Shown: positions 8,369-15,838 of the stretch, one piece after another
Layout of the letters: the number at the start of each line of letters is the position of its first letter
Position numbering within the stretch: the first letter of the stretch is position 1
Position numbers and translations under genes: made by a program
Notes under the pieces: generated by a model
What the model was told of the DNA's origin: nothing
Databases searched by the model: none
What the model saw: the letters and a program-made list of their open reading frames with translations, nothing else
Source of the DNA: Ornithinicoccus halotolerans
Lineage (GTDB): Bacteria > Actinomycetota > Actinomycetes > Actinomycetales > Dermatophilaceae
DNA length: 39,301 nt
Reading direction: 5' to 3'
NCBI RefSeq assembly: GCF_009602535.1
Contig: NZ_WIQI01000019.1
Span: 1-39,301 of the forward strand

Positions 8369-9739
8369 TCACCGGCCGACGCTATCCCACAGCGGCGCGA
8401 TCGCCTCGGCCAGCAGCCGGCCCACGTCCCCGAGCAGGTGCCGGCCCTGGGTCACCACGGTGCGCCCGTCGACGACCACGGTGTCGACATCCGGCGCGCC
8501 CGCCGCCAGGACCAGCTGGCCCGGGTCCGCCCCGGCGGTGCGGACGGTGTCGGTGCGCACCGCCACCAGGTCCGCCCGGGCGCCCACCTCGAGCCGGCCG
8601 GCGTCGGGCCAGCCGATGCTGTCGTGGGCGGTGAGGGCGGCCAGCAGCCGTGCCGGCGCCAGCCGGCCCCGCTGCAGGCTGGCCAGCCGCTCGTGCATCT
8701 CCAGCGCCCGCGCCTCCTCCAGCAGGTCGGTGACGGCGTGCTGGTCCGACCCCAGCGACAGCCGCGCGCCCGCGTCCAGCAGCGCGCGGGCCGGGCCGAT
8801 CCCGTCGGCGAGGTCCCGCTCGGTCGTCGGGCAGAGGCACGCGGTGGCACCGGCTCCGCCGAGCAGCGCGACGTCCGCACCGGTCAGGTGGGTGGCGTGC
8901 ACGGCGCTCAGGTCGGTGCCGAGCAGGCCCTCCTCGGCCAGCAGCCCGGTCGGGGTGAGCCCGTGGGCGGCCAGGCAGGCCTCGTTCTCGGCCGGCTGCT
9001 CCGACAGGTGCCCGTGCAACGGCGCGCCACGGTCGCGCGCCACCGCCGCTACCGTCGCCAGCTGCTCCCGGGGCACCGCCCGCACCGAGTGCACCGCCGC
9101 CCCCACCCGCAGCTGGGCCGGACCGCCCTCGGTGTGGTCGCGCAGCAGCCCCACCCGCTCGGCCCAGCCGGCCGCGTCGCCGTCACCGAACCGCTGCTGC
9201 TGCGGCCCCAGCGGCTGGTAGCCCTCCGCGGTCAGCCCGCCGGTCAGGTAGCAGGTGTCCAGCAGCGTCAACCGCAGCCCGGCCTCGGCCGCGGCCGCCA
9301 CCAGGGCGTGCCCCATCGCGTTCGGGTCCTGGTAGCGGCGCCCGCCCGGCCCGTGGTGCAGATAGTGGAACTCCGCCACCGCCGTCACCCCCGCCAGCGC
9401 CATCTCGGCGTAGGCCGCCCGCGCCAGCGCCAGGTACCCGTCCGGGTCCAGCCGCTCGGCCACCGCGTACATCGCCTCCCGCCAGGTCCAGAAGGTGCCG
9501 CCGCCGTCGTGCGTGCGCCCGCGCAGCGCCCGGTGGAAGGCGTGGCTGTGGCAGTTCGCGAACCCCGGCAGCACCACCCCGGGCAGCCGCTCGGCCCCGT
9601 CGGCGACCGCGGTGGCGGCCGGCACGCCCGGCTCCACCCGCGTGTAGCGGCCCTCCCGCGCCTCCAGCAGCACATCCCGGGTCAGCCCGCCCGGCAGCTG
9701 GGCGTGGCCGGCGTGCCAGCGGCGGGGGCTCGCGCTCAC
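8369..9739 (-). CDS. hutF: Formimidoylglutamate deiminase
   Basis: 456-aa amidohydrolase that converts N-formimino-L-glutamate to N-formyl-L-glutamate and ammonia. It shows the zinc ligands H-S-H (residues 64-66, [18 protein letters not shown]), the family sequence [10 protein letters not shown], later ligands in [12 protein letters not shown] and VHATHLT, and the catalytic Asp in LSLGSDQHA. The GTG start at 9739 overlaps the stop of the preceding amidohydrolase gene (GTGA, 9736-9739), implying coupled translation. In the five-step branch its product needs a formylglutamate hydrolase (HutG), which is not present here. Confidence 0.94.
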   Translation of the reverse strand: MSASPRRWHAGHAQLPGGLTRDVLLEAREGRYTRVEPGVPAATAVADGAERLPGVVLPGFANCHSHAFHRALRGRTHDGGGTFWTWREAMYAVAERLDPDGYLALARAAYAEMALAGVTAVAEFHYLHHGPGGRRYQDPNAMGHALVAAAAEAGLRLTLLDTCYLTGGLTAEGYQPLGPQQQRFGDGDAAGWAERVGLLRDHTEGGPAQLRVGAAVHSVRAVPREQLATVAAVARDRGAPLHGHLSEQPAENEACLAAHGLTPTGLLAEEGLLGTDLSAVHATHLTGADVALLGGAGATACLCPTTERDLADGIGPARALLDAGARLSLGSDQHAVTDLLEEARALEMHERLASLQRGRLAPARLLAALTAHDSIGWPDAGRLEVGARADLVAVRTDTVRTAGADPGQLVLAAGAPDVDTVVVDGRTVVTQGRHLLGDVGRLLAEAIAPLWDSVGR

Positions 9740-11013
9740 CGGCGCCCGCCGCCGACCAGGTCGGCCACCACCGCGGTGAGCGCCCGGACGCCCTCGTAGC
9801 AGTCCTTTCGCTCGGCGTGCTCGGCCGGGCTGTGCGAGACCCCGGTCGGGTTGCGCACGAACAGCATCGCCGCGGGGATCCCGGCGCCGGCGAGGATCCC
9901 GGCGTCGTGGCCGGCGCCGGTGCCCAGGACGGGCACGCCGACCGGCTCGGCCGAGCCGCGACCGGTGGTCCAGCCCGGCTCCCGCTCCAGCACCGCCCGC
10001 AGCCGCGCCGACAGGTCCGCGTCGAAGTCGGTGGGCGGGGTCCAGGACTCCTCCTGCACGCGGGCCCCGAACTCGCCGGCCCGCTCGGTGAGCTCGGCCA
10101 CCAGCTCGCGCACCTGGTCCGGGTCCGGGCCGCGGCTGTCGAGCCAGCCGGTGACGTGGCTGGGGACCGCGTTGACGCCGCCAGGCTCCACCAGCACCTT
10201 GCCGACGGTCGCGACGCAGCCGCGCCGCGCGGCCCCGTGCCGGGCGGTGAGCACCAGGTCGGCGTAGCCGAGCATGGCGTCCCGGCGGTCCTCCAGCCGG
10301 GTGGTGCCGGCGTGGTTGGCCTCGCCGGGGAAGTCGAACCGCCACCGGCCGTGCGGCCAGATGCCGCGACCGACCGCGACCGGCACCCCCAGGTCCACCA
10401 GCCCCCGGCCCTGCTCGACGTGCAGCTCGACGAAGGCGCCGACCCGGCGCAGCGCCTCCGGGTCCGGGCCCACCGCCTCGACGTCCCGCCCGGCGGCCCG
10501 CATCGCCTCCGCCATCGTGGTGCCGTCGGCGTCGGTGAGCCCCAGCGCGCGCTCGGGCGCCATCGCGCCGGTGATCACTCGCGACCCCGCGCAGGCCACG
10601 CCGAACCGGGCACCCTCCTCGTCGACGAAGTTGACCACCGCCAGCGGCCGGTCCGGCTCCACGCCGGCCTCGCGCAGGGCGTCCACCGCGGCCAGCGCCG
10701 AGACCACCCCGAGCGGCCCGTCGAAGGCGCCACCGTCCGGCACCGAGTCCAGGTGCGAGCCGACCGCCACCCCGGGGCGGCCGGCGGCGACCGCCGCGTC
10801 CGGGTCGCCCCACCAGGCCCACTGGTTGCCCATCCGGTCCTCGACCAGGTCCAGCCCGCGGGCGGCGCACTCAGCGGCGAACCAGTGCCGCAGCACGCGG
10901 TCCTCGCCCGTCCAGGCGAACCTCCGGTAGCCCCCGCTGGCGGCGCGCCCCACGGGCGTCAGTGCCTGCCACATCCGGTCGAACTCCGGTGGTGCCGCGC
11001 TCGTGCTGCTCAC
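9736..11013 (-). CDS. M20-family amidohydrolase (allantoate amidohydrolase/hydantoinase-type) in the hut operon
   Basis: 425-aa metallo-amidohydrolase of the AllC/HyuC branch. Metal ligands are visible as H87 and D98 (GSHLDSVPDGGAFDGPLG), E132-E133 (NFVDEEGARFG), H in ELHVEQG, and H in GTGAGHDAG. The lid/dimer motif ANHAGTTRLEDRRDAM is intact. Database naming would be allantoate amidohydrolase, but it is coupled to hutF and no ureide genes are near. It probably cleaves an N-formyl or N-formimino amino acid, in place of HutG; that is inference. GTG 11013 is used as start; ATG 10974 with GGAG upstream is an alternative. The hut operator lies 54 bp upstream. Confidence 0.88.
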   Translation of the reverse strand: MSSTSAAPPEFDRMWQALTPVGRAASGGYRRFAWTGEDRVLRHWFAAECAARGLDLVEDRMGNQWAWWGDPDAAVAAGRPGVAVGSHLDSVPDGGAFDGPLGVVSALAAVDALREAGVEPDRPLAVVNFVDEEGARFGVACAGSRVITGAMAPERALGLTDADGTTMAEAMRAAGRDVEAVGPDPEALRRVGAFVELHVEQGRGLVDLGVPVAVGRGIWPHGRWRFDFPGEANHAGTTRLEDRRDAMLGYADLVLTARHGAARRGCVATVGKVLVEPGGVNAVPSHVTGWLDSRGPDPDQVRELVAELTERAGEFGARVQEESWTPPTDFDADLSARLRAVLEREPGWTTGRGSAEPVGVPVLGTGAGHDAGILAGAGIPAAMLFVRNPTGVSHSPAEHAERKDCYEGVRALTAVVADLVGGGRR

Positions 11014-11066
11014 CCTCCGACAGTAGGGCCGGGACGCTCCCGGAGGCGGGCACGGCGCCGGCGCGC

Positions 11067-11084
11067 TGTCCGGCATGCCAGACA
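11067..11084. promoter_or_regulatory. Putative hut operator 1 (IclR/HutR-like)
   Basis: TGTCCGGCATGCCAGACA is an 18-base palindrome with one mismatched pair, located 54 bases upstream of the amidohydrolase-hutF-hutI operon. The same pattern TGTC-N5-TGCCAGAC recurs at 21211-21228, 55 bases upstream of hutH. The core TCCGGCATGCCAGA resembles the corynebacterial HutR consensus TCTGwwATwCCAGA (recalled from the literature). Confidence 0.6.
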
Positions 11085-11115
11085 CTGCAGGCTGGCGCGA
11101 GGGGATGGCCTGCAG
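11085..11115. promoter_or_regulatory. Inverted repeat upstream of the first LuxR gene
   Basis: CTGCAGGC and GCCTGCAG form perfect 8-base arms around a 15-base spacer. The repeat directly abuts hut operator 1 and ends 28 bases before the LuxR ATG at 11144, so it could be an autoregulatory site or a 5'-leader hairpin. Confidence 0.35.
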
Positions 11116-11143
11116 GACGATGGGACCGGAGAGAGACAGGGCC

Positions 11144-11941
11144 ATGGCTGCATCGAGGAGTGCGCGGCTGCGGGGCCTGGAGGAGCTGTGGGACCTGCGA
11201 GAGGTGCTGCACGAGACCGGGCCGGGCGTCGGCCTGCCGCTCCCGCTGCTGCACGGCCTGCAGCGGCTGGTGCGCTGCGACGCACTCGCCTTCAACGCGA
11301 TGGACTCCGGCCGCCAGGGCTCCCGCTTCTGGCAGACCGTCGAGGACGGCGACTGGGGCGAGTCCGATGACCAAGGGACCGTGGCCGACCCGCAGGAGGC
11401 GGCGTTCTGGCGGCACTACTGGTCCTCCGAGCCGTGCCACTATCCCGACAGCAGCGGTGACCTCGGCAGCGTGACGCTGCGGTCGGACTTCGTCTCCGAC
11501 CGGGACTGGCGGGCCAGCCCGATGTACCGCGAGGGCCTGGTCCCGTACGCGCACGAGCTGATGTTGGTCCTGCCCGACGGGGGGCCGGGGCGGACGCTGC
11601 GGCTGCTGGCGTTCCGTCGCGACGGGGCCGACTTCACCGAGGAGGACCGGTTCCTGATGCACCTGCTGCGCCCCCACGTCGGCGCGGCGTACCGGCGTGC
11701 CCAGGCGCACCGGGCCTGGGCGACGGTGGCCGTGACCGGGCCGCGGCATCCGCCGCCGCAGCTGACGGCACGCCAGCGCCAGGTGCTCGCGCTCGTCCGC
11801 GACGGGGCCACCAACGCCGCCATCGCCCGGCGGCTCGGCATCGCCGAGGGGACGGTCCGCAAGCACCTGGAGCACATCCACGCCACCCTCGGCGTCTCCT
11901 CCCGCACCGCCGCCGCGGTCGCGGCCGAGGACCTGCTGTAG
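11144..11941 (+). CDS. LuxR-type transcriptional regulator with GAF-like N-terminal domain (paralogue 1)
   Basis: 265-aa regulator. The C-terminal 59 residues (207-265) are a LuxR helix-turn-helix (LTARQRQVLALVRDGATN...GTVRKHLEHIHATLGVSSR). The N-terminal 190 residues are GAF-like, with conserved blocks LPLPLLHGLQRLVRCD, FWRHYW, EPCHYPD, SDFVSDRDW and ASPMYR. All of these recur in the paralogue at 14167-14985. There is no receiver domain, so it probably senses a ligand or acts constitutively. I start at ATG 11144 (GGAGAG ten bases upstream); ATGs at 11075 and 11120 are less likely. It is divergent from the hut half-operon and convergent with the small exported peptide gene. Confidence 0.85.
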   Translation: MAASRSARLRGLEELWDLREVLHETGPGVGLPLPLLHGLQRLVRCDALAFNAMDSGRQGSRFWQTVEDGDWGESDDQGTVADPQEAAFWRHYWSSEPCHYPDSSGDLGSVTLRSDFVSDRDWRASPMYREGLVPYAHELMLVLPDGGPGRTLRLLAFRRDGADFTEEDRFLMHLLRPHVGAAYRRAQAHRAWATVAVTGPRHPPPQLTARQRQVLALVRDGATNAAIARRLGIAEGTVRKHLEHIHATLGVSSRTAAAVAAEDLL

Positions 11942-11964
11942 CGGCCCCGCCGCCCAGCACGGCA

Positions 11965-11999
11965 CCGCCCCGGGAGGCCGGCATCGGCCCCCGGGGCGG
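11965..11999 (+). terminator. Hairpin terminator after the first LuxR gene
   Basis: CCGCCCCGGG (11965-11974) pairs perfectly with CCCGGGGCGG (11990-11999), with a 15-base loop that can itself pair (GGCC/GGCC). It lies 24 bases after the LuxR stop and between two convergent genes. There is no T-run, as is common for actinobacterial hairpins. Confidence 0.55.
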
Positions 12000-12023
12000 G
12001 TGTGGTGGCCCCCGCGGGAGCCA

Positions 12024-12194
12024 CTACTCGAGCATCAGGTGCGTGGCACCGCCACCGCCCGGGAAGGGTGCGGACGGTGAGCCGGGCTCGTCGACCATGG
12101 CGCCGCCAGCCACGGTCGCGGCGACCACCGCCCCGGCGGCCAGTGCGGCCCCGAGGGCAGCAGCCGTGCGGCGGCGCATGTGCAGCAGTTTCAT
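12024..12194 (-). CDS. Small exported 56-aa protein of unknown function
   Basis: 56-aa protein that begins MKLLHMRRRTAAALG and continues with a 20-residue Ala/Gly/Val-rich membrane span, an apparent Sec signal peptide. Only about 23 residues follow (MVDEPGSPSAPFPGGGG and a short tail). A strong ribosome binding site (GGAGAGG, seven bases before ATG 12194) supports expression. The signal resembles that of the exported cupin at 12412-12888 (RR-x-x-AALGAA...ATxAG), so it may be a processed peptide or a remnant of a duplicated cupin. An operator-like palindrome at 12277-12292 lies 83 bases upstream and matches one upstream of the methyltransferase operon. I do not recognise a family. Confidence 0.6.
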   Translation of the reverse strand: MKLLHMRRRTAAALGAALAAGAVVAATVAGGAMVDEPGSPSAPFPGGGGATHLMLE

Positions 12195-12276
12195 GATGGG
12201 TCCTCTCCACGTGACGGTGGCGCCCGGCTGGCGTCCCGTCACCTGCCACGGTGCTCCGCGCCGCCGCCGGCGGGTA

Positions 12277-12292
12277 TACGCAGGAGCGCGTA
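12277..12292. promoter_or_regulatory. Putative operator A of the LuxR/methyltransferase/cupin module
   Basis: TACGCAGGAGCGCGTA, with TACGC/GCGTA arms, is located 83 bases upstream of the small exported peptide gene. It matches operator B (14086-14101) at 13 of 16 positions. On the minus strand the shared pattern is TACGC-N2-T-N-CTGCGTAT. Confidence 0.55.
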
Positions 12293-12341
12293 CCAAGGTT
12301 GCGGAGCACGCACGGCCCGTCGTGGCGTCGGCCCCGGCCAC

Positions 12342-12394
12342 GGGCACACCACCGCCCCCGACGTCCGGACAGACATCGGGGCGGTGGTGTGCCC
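12342..12394 (-). terminator. Strong hairpin terminator after the exported cupin gene
   Basis: GGGCACACCACCGCCCC (12342-12358) pairs perfectly over 17 bases with 12378-12394. The 19-base loop contains the small palindrome GTCCGGAC. It begins 17 bases after the cupin stop on the minus strand and separates that operon from the exported peptide gene. No T-run follows. Confidence 0.7.
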
Positions 12395-12411
12395 GCTCGG
12401 CCGGCGGGCCG

Positions 12412-12888
12412 CTACTCCTCCAGCCCGCAGGCGGCGTCGAGCGTGTCGTCGACCTCGGGTGAGGCGAAGATCGTCGGGGCCTCCCCGCGCACCTCGTAGG
12501 TGAGCACCAGGGTGACCGGCGCGTCGGAGAAGTTGCGGGCGGTGTGGGTCTGCCGTGGTGGGTGGAACGCCTCGCCGGAGGCGTACCGGTGCGCCCCGCA
12601 GCCGCGGTCGAGGATGGTGAAGGCGCCCCCGCCGGTCACGATGCCGGTGGTCTTGCCGGGGTGGCGGTGCCAGTCGACGTAGCCGCCCGGCTGCAGGTGG
12701 ATCTTGGCGGTGATCACGGTGCGCTCCGGGCTGCTGAGCGCGCCCCGTGCCACCAGCTCGGCGGTGAACGGCGGCTCGTGCTCGTCGGCGACCGCAGTGC
12801 CGGTCAGGGTGGCGCCGGCGATGGTGGTGGCGGCCAGGCCGGCGGCGCCCAGGGCGGCGACCGCACGTCGGGATCGCATCAGGTCCAT
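12412..12888 (-). CDS. Exported cupin-domain protein
   Basis: 158-aa secreted protein. Residues 1-34 form a Sec signal peptide (MDLMRSRRAVAALGAAGLAA...) ending in A-V-A before DEHEPP. The mature part is a single cupin: motif 1 GGYVDWHRHPGKT contributes H74 and H76, and motif 2 GEAFHPPRQTHTARN contributes H109 and H115, so a metal site is likely. Cys98, Cys154 or both could form a disulfide. It lies 29 bases downstream of the methyltransferase gene in the same direction, with a GGAAGG ribosome binding site before ATG 12888, and a long hairpin follows. The role is unknown; an extracellular dioxygenase, isomerase or binding protein is possible. Confidence 0.82.
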   Translation of the reverse strand: MDLMRSRRAVAALGAAGLAATTIAGATLTGTAVADEHEPPFTAELVARGALSSPERTVITAKIHLQPGGYVDWHRHPGKTTGIVTGGGAFTILDRGCGAHRYASGEAFHPPRQTHTARNFSDAPVTLVLTYEVRGEAPTIFASPEVDDTLDAACGLEE

Positions 12889-12917
12889 GGTGTGTCCTTC
12901 CTCGGGTGGGAGCGGGG

Positions 12918-14012
12918 TCAGGCGGCGCGCCGGCCCCAGGTGACCGCGTGCACGGGTGTCAGCTGCACGTGGTCGACGTCGGTGAAACCGTGCCGGTCCA
13001 GCAGCCCGTCGTAGGCGGCGCGCGGCAGCAGCTGGTCGTCGATCTGGGCCTCGAAGACCTGTACCCCGCTCATCAGCCGGCCCGGCGGCGTGCGCAGCGT
13101 CGGCTCGTCCTCGGGGAACGGGAAGTCCGAGACCACGAACCACCCGCCCGGGTCCAGCGCGGCCCGCACCTGGCGGGTGACCTGGTCGATGTCGCGGCAC
13201 TCGTGCATCGAGATGTTGTTGATCACCACGGACGCGGGCTGGTCCAGCGTGAACTCCTCCAGCGGGCTGCAGACCAGCTGCACCCGCTCGGCGAGGCCGG
13301 CCTGGGCCATGGCGGCACGTGCCTGCTCGATCGAGTGGGGGTCGCCGTCCACGCCGACCAGCTCGCACTGCGGGTAGTGGGTGGCCAGCCGAACCAGGCC
13401 TCGCCCGGTCCCGCAGGCGGTGTCGACCACCCGGCCTCCCTGCCCGAGCCGTTCCGCCAGCCCGGGCACCTGGGCCAGGCCTCCGGGGACGAGCCGGGTG
13501 TAGAACGGGCGGCCGGACCTCGACACCGCCTGGATCCAGTCCGGGCTGGTGTCCGCCCACCACATCCGCTCGCCGGTGGCCAGCGTCCGCTCGAACCGGT
13601 CGAAGACCTCCGGCTGCTCCAGCAGCGGGAAGATCCCGCCCAGGAAGGCCGGGGAGTCGCTGTCCAGGAGCAGCGTGGCCATGTGCGGGGCGAGCTCGTA
13701 CCGGGCGTCCGCCGCGAGCGCCGGCTCGTCGCCAGCCCGCTCCACGAGCCCGGCGGCGAACGCCCCGCGACACCAGACCCACACCAGGTACGGGTCCAGC
13801 CCGCGGCGCCCGGCCAGCTCCCGCGCGGTCCTCGGTCCCCCGTCGGCGAGCTCGGCGATCAGCCCCGACCGCAGCCCCAGCCCGACGCACCGGTGCCCGA
13901 TGTAGCCAGCCGCGAGGCCGAGCAGGATCGGGGCCTGGTCGCTGAGCTGTGGTCCGGGGTCGGCCGCGTCGCTGGCGGCGGTGGTCTCGGGCCGGTCGGA
14001 ATCGGTGGACAT
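12918..14012 (-). CDS. SAM-dependent methyltransferase with winged-helix N-terminal domain
   Basis: 364-aa class I methyltransferase. An N-terminal helical/winged-helix region (about residues 28-115, GLRSGLIAELADGGPRTARELA...) resembles the dimerisation domain of small-molecule O-methyltransferases. The catalytic domain has motif I VVDTACGTGRG (196-206), the acidic D222 after it (LVGVDGD) that binds the SAM ribose, and motif V-VINNISMHEC. The C-terminal VSDFPFPEDEP segment fits the fold. The substrate is unknown. ATG 14012 has GGAGGAG seven bases upstream; an in-frame ATG at 14180 would run across the operator and into the LuxR gene. It is co-directional with the exported cupin and divergent from the LuxR paralogue 2 gene. 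Confidence 0.85.
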   Translation of the reverse strand: MSTDSDRPETTAASDAADPGPQLSDQAPILLGLAAGYIGHRCVGLGLRSGLIAELADGGPRTARELAGRRGLDPYLVWVWCRGAFAAGLVERAGDEPALAADARYELAPHMATLLLDSDSPAFLGGIFPLLEQPEVFDRFERTLATGERMWWADTSPDWIQAVSRSGRPFYTRLVPGGLAQVPGLAERLGQGGRVVDTACGTGRGLVRLATHYPQCELVGVDGDPHSIEQARAAMAQAGLAERVQLVCSPLEEFTLDQPASVVINNISMHECRDIDQVTRQVRAALDPGGWFVVSDFPFPEDEPTLRTPPGRLMSGVQVFEAQIDDQLLPRAAYDGLLDRHGFTDVDHVQLTPVHAVTWGRRAA

Positions 14013-14085
14013 GGGCACTCCTCCTGCGTGGGTGTCGTGCACTGGCTCGCTGCCGACCCTGCTGCCGATGGGCGACCCGGCGCCA

Positions 14086-14101
14086 TACGCAGAACTGCGT
14101 A
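14086..14101. promoter_or_regulatory. Putative operator B of the LuxR/methyltransferase/cupin module
   Basis: TACGCAGAACTGCGTA has perfect 7-base arms (TACGCAG/CTGCGTA) around AA. It lies 74 bases upstream of the methyltransferase start and 66 bases upstream of the divergent LuxR start, so one site could serve both promoters. It is closely similar to operator A at 12277-12292. Confidence 0.65.
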
Positions 14102-14166
14102 ACGGGCCGAGGGGGTGACCGGGAGAGGCGCCGTGCGGCACGATGGGAAGGCCGAGAGCGAGGACG

Positions 14167-14985
14167 ATGAGGTCTGCCACGAGGGAGCGGCACCCGGGTC
14201 CGGACGCGCTGCGGGACCTCCGTGACGTGCTGCAGCAGACCGGCCCGGCGATCGGGCTTCCCCTGCCGTTGCTGCGGGGGCTGCAGTCCCTGCTGCGCTG
14301 CGACCACGTCTCCTTCCGGGCCGTCGACAGCCGGCGGCGGAGCTGCTCGTGGAGTCAGGACCTCGCGGCCGACCAGGTCCATGAGTACGACGCCGCTACC
14401 GGGGGGCCGCCGCCGCCACCGGAGCTGCTGCCGAGCACCCCGGCGTTCTGGCGGCACTACTGGGACTTCGAGCCCTGCAGCCACCCCGACCGCGCCGGGG
14501 TGCTCGGCCGCGCGGTACGGATCTCCGACTTCCTCTCGCAGCGGCAGTGGCACGCCAGCCCGATGTACCGGGACTACTTCGCGGGGACCGGCCTCCAGCA
14601 CCACCTGACGCTCGCCCTTCCCGGCGGCGGCGAGGGCCGGACGGTCAGGCTGCTGCTGGGGCGGTGCGACGGGCCCGACTTCGACGACTTCGAGTGCTTC
14701 CTGGTGGAGCTGCTGCGGCCCCACCTGCTGGCGAGCTACCGCCGAGCCCGGACGCAGTGGCGACGCGAGCAGACCGGTGCCGGACTCGCGCCGTCGAGCG
14801 TGGTGCTGACTCCCCGACAGCGGCAGGTGCTCACCCTGGTCCGGGACGGGGCGACCGACGCGGCCATCGCGCGGCGGCTCGACATCGCCGAGGGCACGGT
14901 CCGCAAGCATCTCGAGCGCATCCGCGGGTCGCTGGGGGTCTCCTCGCGCACCGCCGCGGTCACCGCGGTGCGCGACCTGCTCTAG
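14167..14985 (+). CDS. LuxR-type transcriptional regulator with GAF-like N-terminal domain (paralogue 2)
   Basis: 272-aa regulator, paralogous to the one at 11144-11941. It shares GPAIGLPLPLLRGLQSLLRCD, FWRHYW, EPCSHPD, SDFLSQRQWHASPMYR, and a C-terminal LuxR helix-turn-helix (residues 214-272) that is nearly identical in the recognition region (EGTVRKHLERI). Divergence from the methyltransferase operon across operator B makes it the likely local regulator. ATG 14167 is preceded by a GAGCGAGG stretch; ATG 14143 is a weaker alternative without a ribosome binding site. The central segment is the least conserved between the paralogues and may set ligand specificity. Confidence 0.86.
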   Translation: MRSATRERHPGPDALRDLRDVLQQTGPAIGLPLPLLRGLQSLLRCDHVSFRAVDSRRRSCSWSQDLAADQVHEYDAATGGPPPPPELLPSTPAFWRHYWDFEPCSHPDRAGVLGRAVRISDFLSQRQWHASPMYRDYFAGTGLQHHLTLALPGGGEGRTVRLLLGRCDGPDFDDFECFLVELLRPHLLASYRRARTQWRREQTGAGLAPSSVVLTPRQRQVLTLVRDGATDAAIARRLDIAEGTVRKHLERIRGSLGVSSRTAAVTAVRDLL

Positions 14986-15103
14986 CCGGTGCGAGGGGCC
15001 CAGGGTCGACTGGGGGTCGGGTCAGGGGCGGGTGCGGGTCGAACCCGATAGGCGCGGCCACGCCGGGGCGACAGCGTGGGGGGATCCGAGAGAGGGAGCC
15101 CCC

Positions 15104-15838
15104 GTGACACTGGACGTGACGTCGCCCGCAGGCCCGTGGGTGCTGCTGGCGCTGCTCGCGCTGTGCCTGGTGGACGGGTTCTTCCCTCCGGTCCCCAGCG
15201 AGTCGCTGGTGATCGCGCTCAGTGCGGCGGTGGTGGCCACCGGGGGCCCGCCGTTGTGGGCGGTGTGGCTCACCGCTGCCGTCGGGGCGGTCCTCGGTGA
15301 CCACGTCGCCTTCGCCATCGGCCGCCGGGTGGGCAGGGCCGGGCTGGCACGCCGCTCCGGGGACCGCTGGGTCGCCGCCTTCGACCGGGCCGAGCGGCTG
15401 CTCGCCCAGCGCGGCGCGGTGGTGCTGGTGACCGCCCGGCACGTGCCCGTGGGGCGGGTGGCGGTGACGATGAGCGCCGGGGCGAGCAGCTTGCCGTGGC
15501 GCCGGTTCACCGGCATCACCCTCGTCAGCGGCGCGCTCTGGGCCGGCTACGGCGTGGCCATCGGTGCCCTCACCGGCTACTGGCTCGGCGACCGGCCGCT
15601 GCTGGCCGTGGCGCTGGGCATCGCGCTCGCCCTCGTGGTGGGGCTGCTGGTCGACGCGGGGCTGCGGCGCCACCGTCAGCGCGCCGAGGCAGCCCGTTCC
15701 CAGGGGGCCACCGGCCCAGGCACGACCGCGAACAACGGGTGCGGATCCGGCACCTCCACCTCCTCCCAGCGGGCCAGCACCGCCGGGCTGCGCTCGGCCA
15801 GCTTGCCGCGCAGCCGGGACCACTCGAAGCCCAGCTGA
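15104..15838 (+). CDS. DedA/SNARE-associated family membrane protein with extended C-terminus
   Basis: 244-aa integral membrane protein of the DedA family, proposed lipid scramblases or transporters. Family marks are DGFFPPVPSESLVI near residue 23, the GDHVAFAIGRRVGR loop, and ARHVPVGRVAVTMSAG with the conserved Arg/Pro re-entrant region. About five or six hydrophobic segments end near residue 190. The last 47 residues are Ser/Gly-rich and antisense to the convergent gene at 15676-16125 (163-base overlap). That tail probably reflects loss of an earlier stop. The GTG start at 15104 follows AGAGGGAG by five bases. Confidence 0.82.
   Translation: MTLDVTSPAGPWVLLALLALCLVDGFFPPVPSESLVIALSAAVVATGGPPLWAVWLTAAVGAVLGDHVAFAIGRRVGRAGLARRSGDRWVAAFDRAERLLAQRGAVVLVTARHVPVGRVAVTMSAGASSLPWRRFTGITLVSGALWAGYGVAIGALTGYWLGDRPLLAVALGIALALVVGLLVDAGLRRHRQRAEAARSQGATGPGTTANNGCGSGTSTSSQRASTAGLRSASLPRSRDHSKPS

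Noticed and set aside
8369-10870. Very long minus-strand frame spanning hutF and the amidohydrolase
   Set aside because: Its upstream portion is out of frame with the real amidohydrolase and has Arg/Gly/Pro-rich shadow composition; only the hutF part is real.
15035-15047. tRNA T-arm-like CGGGT-CGA-ACCCG
   Set aside because: The loop has three bases rather than seven and no acceptor, D or anticodon arms can be placed around it.
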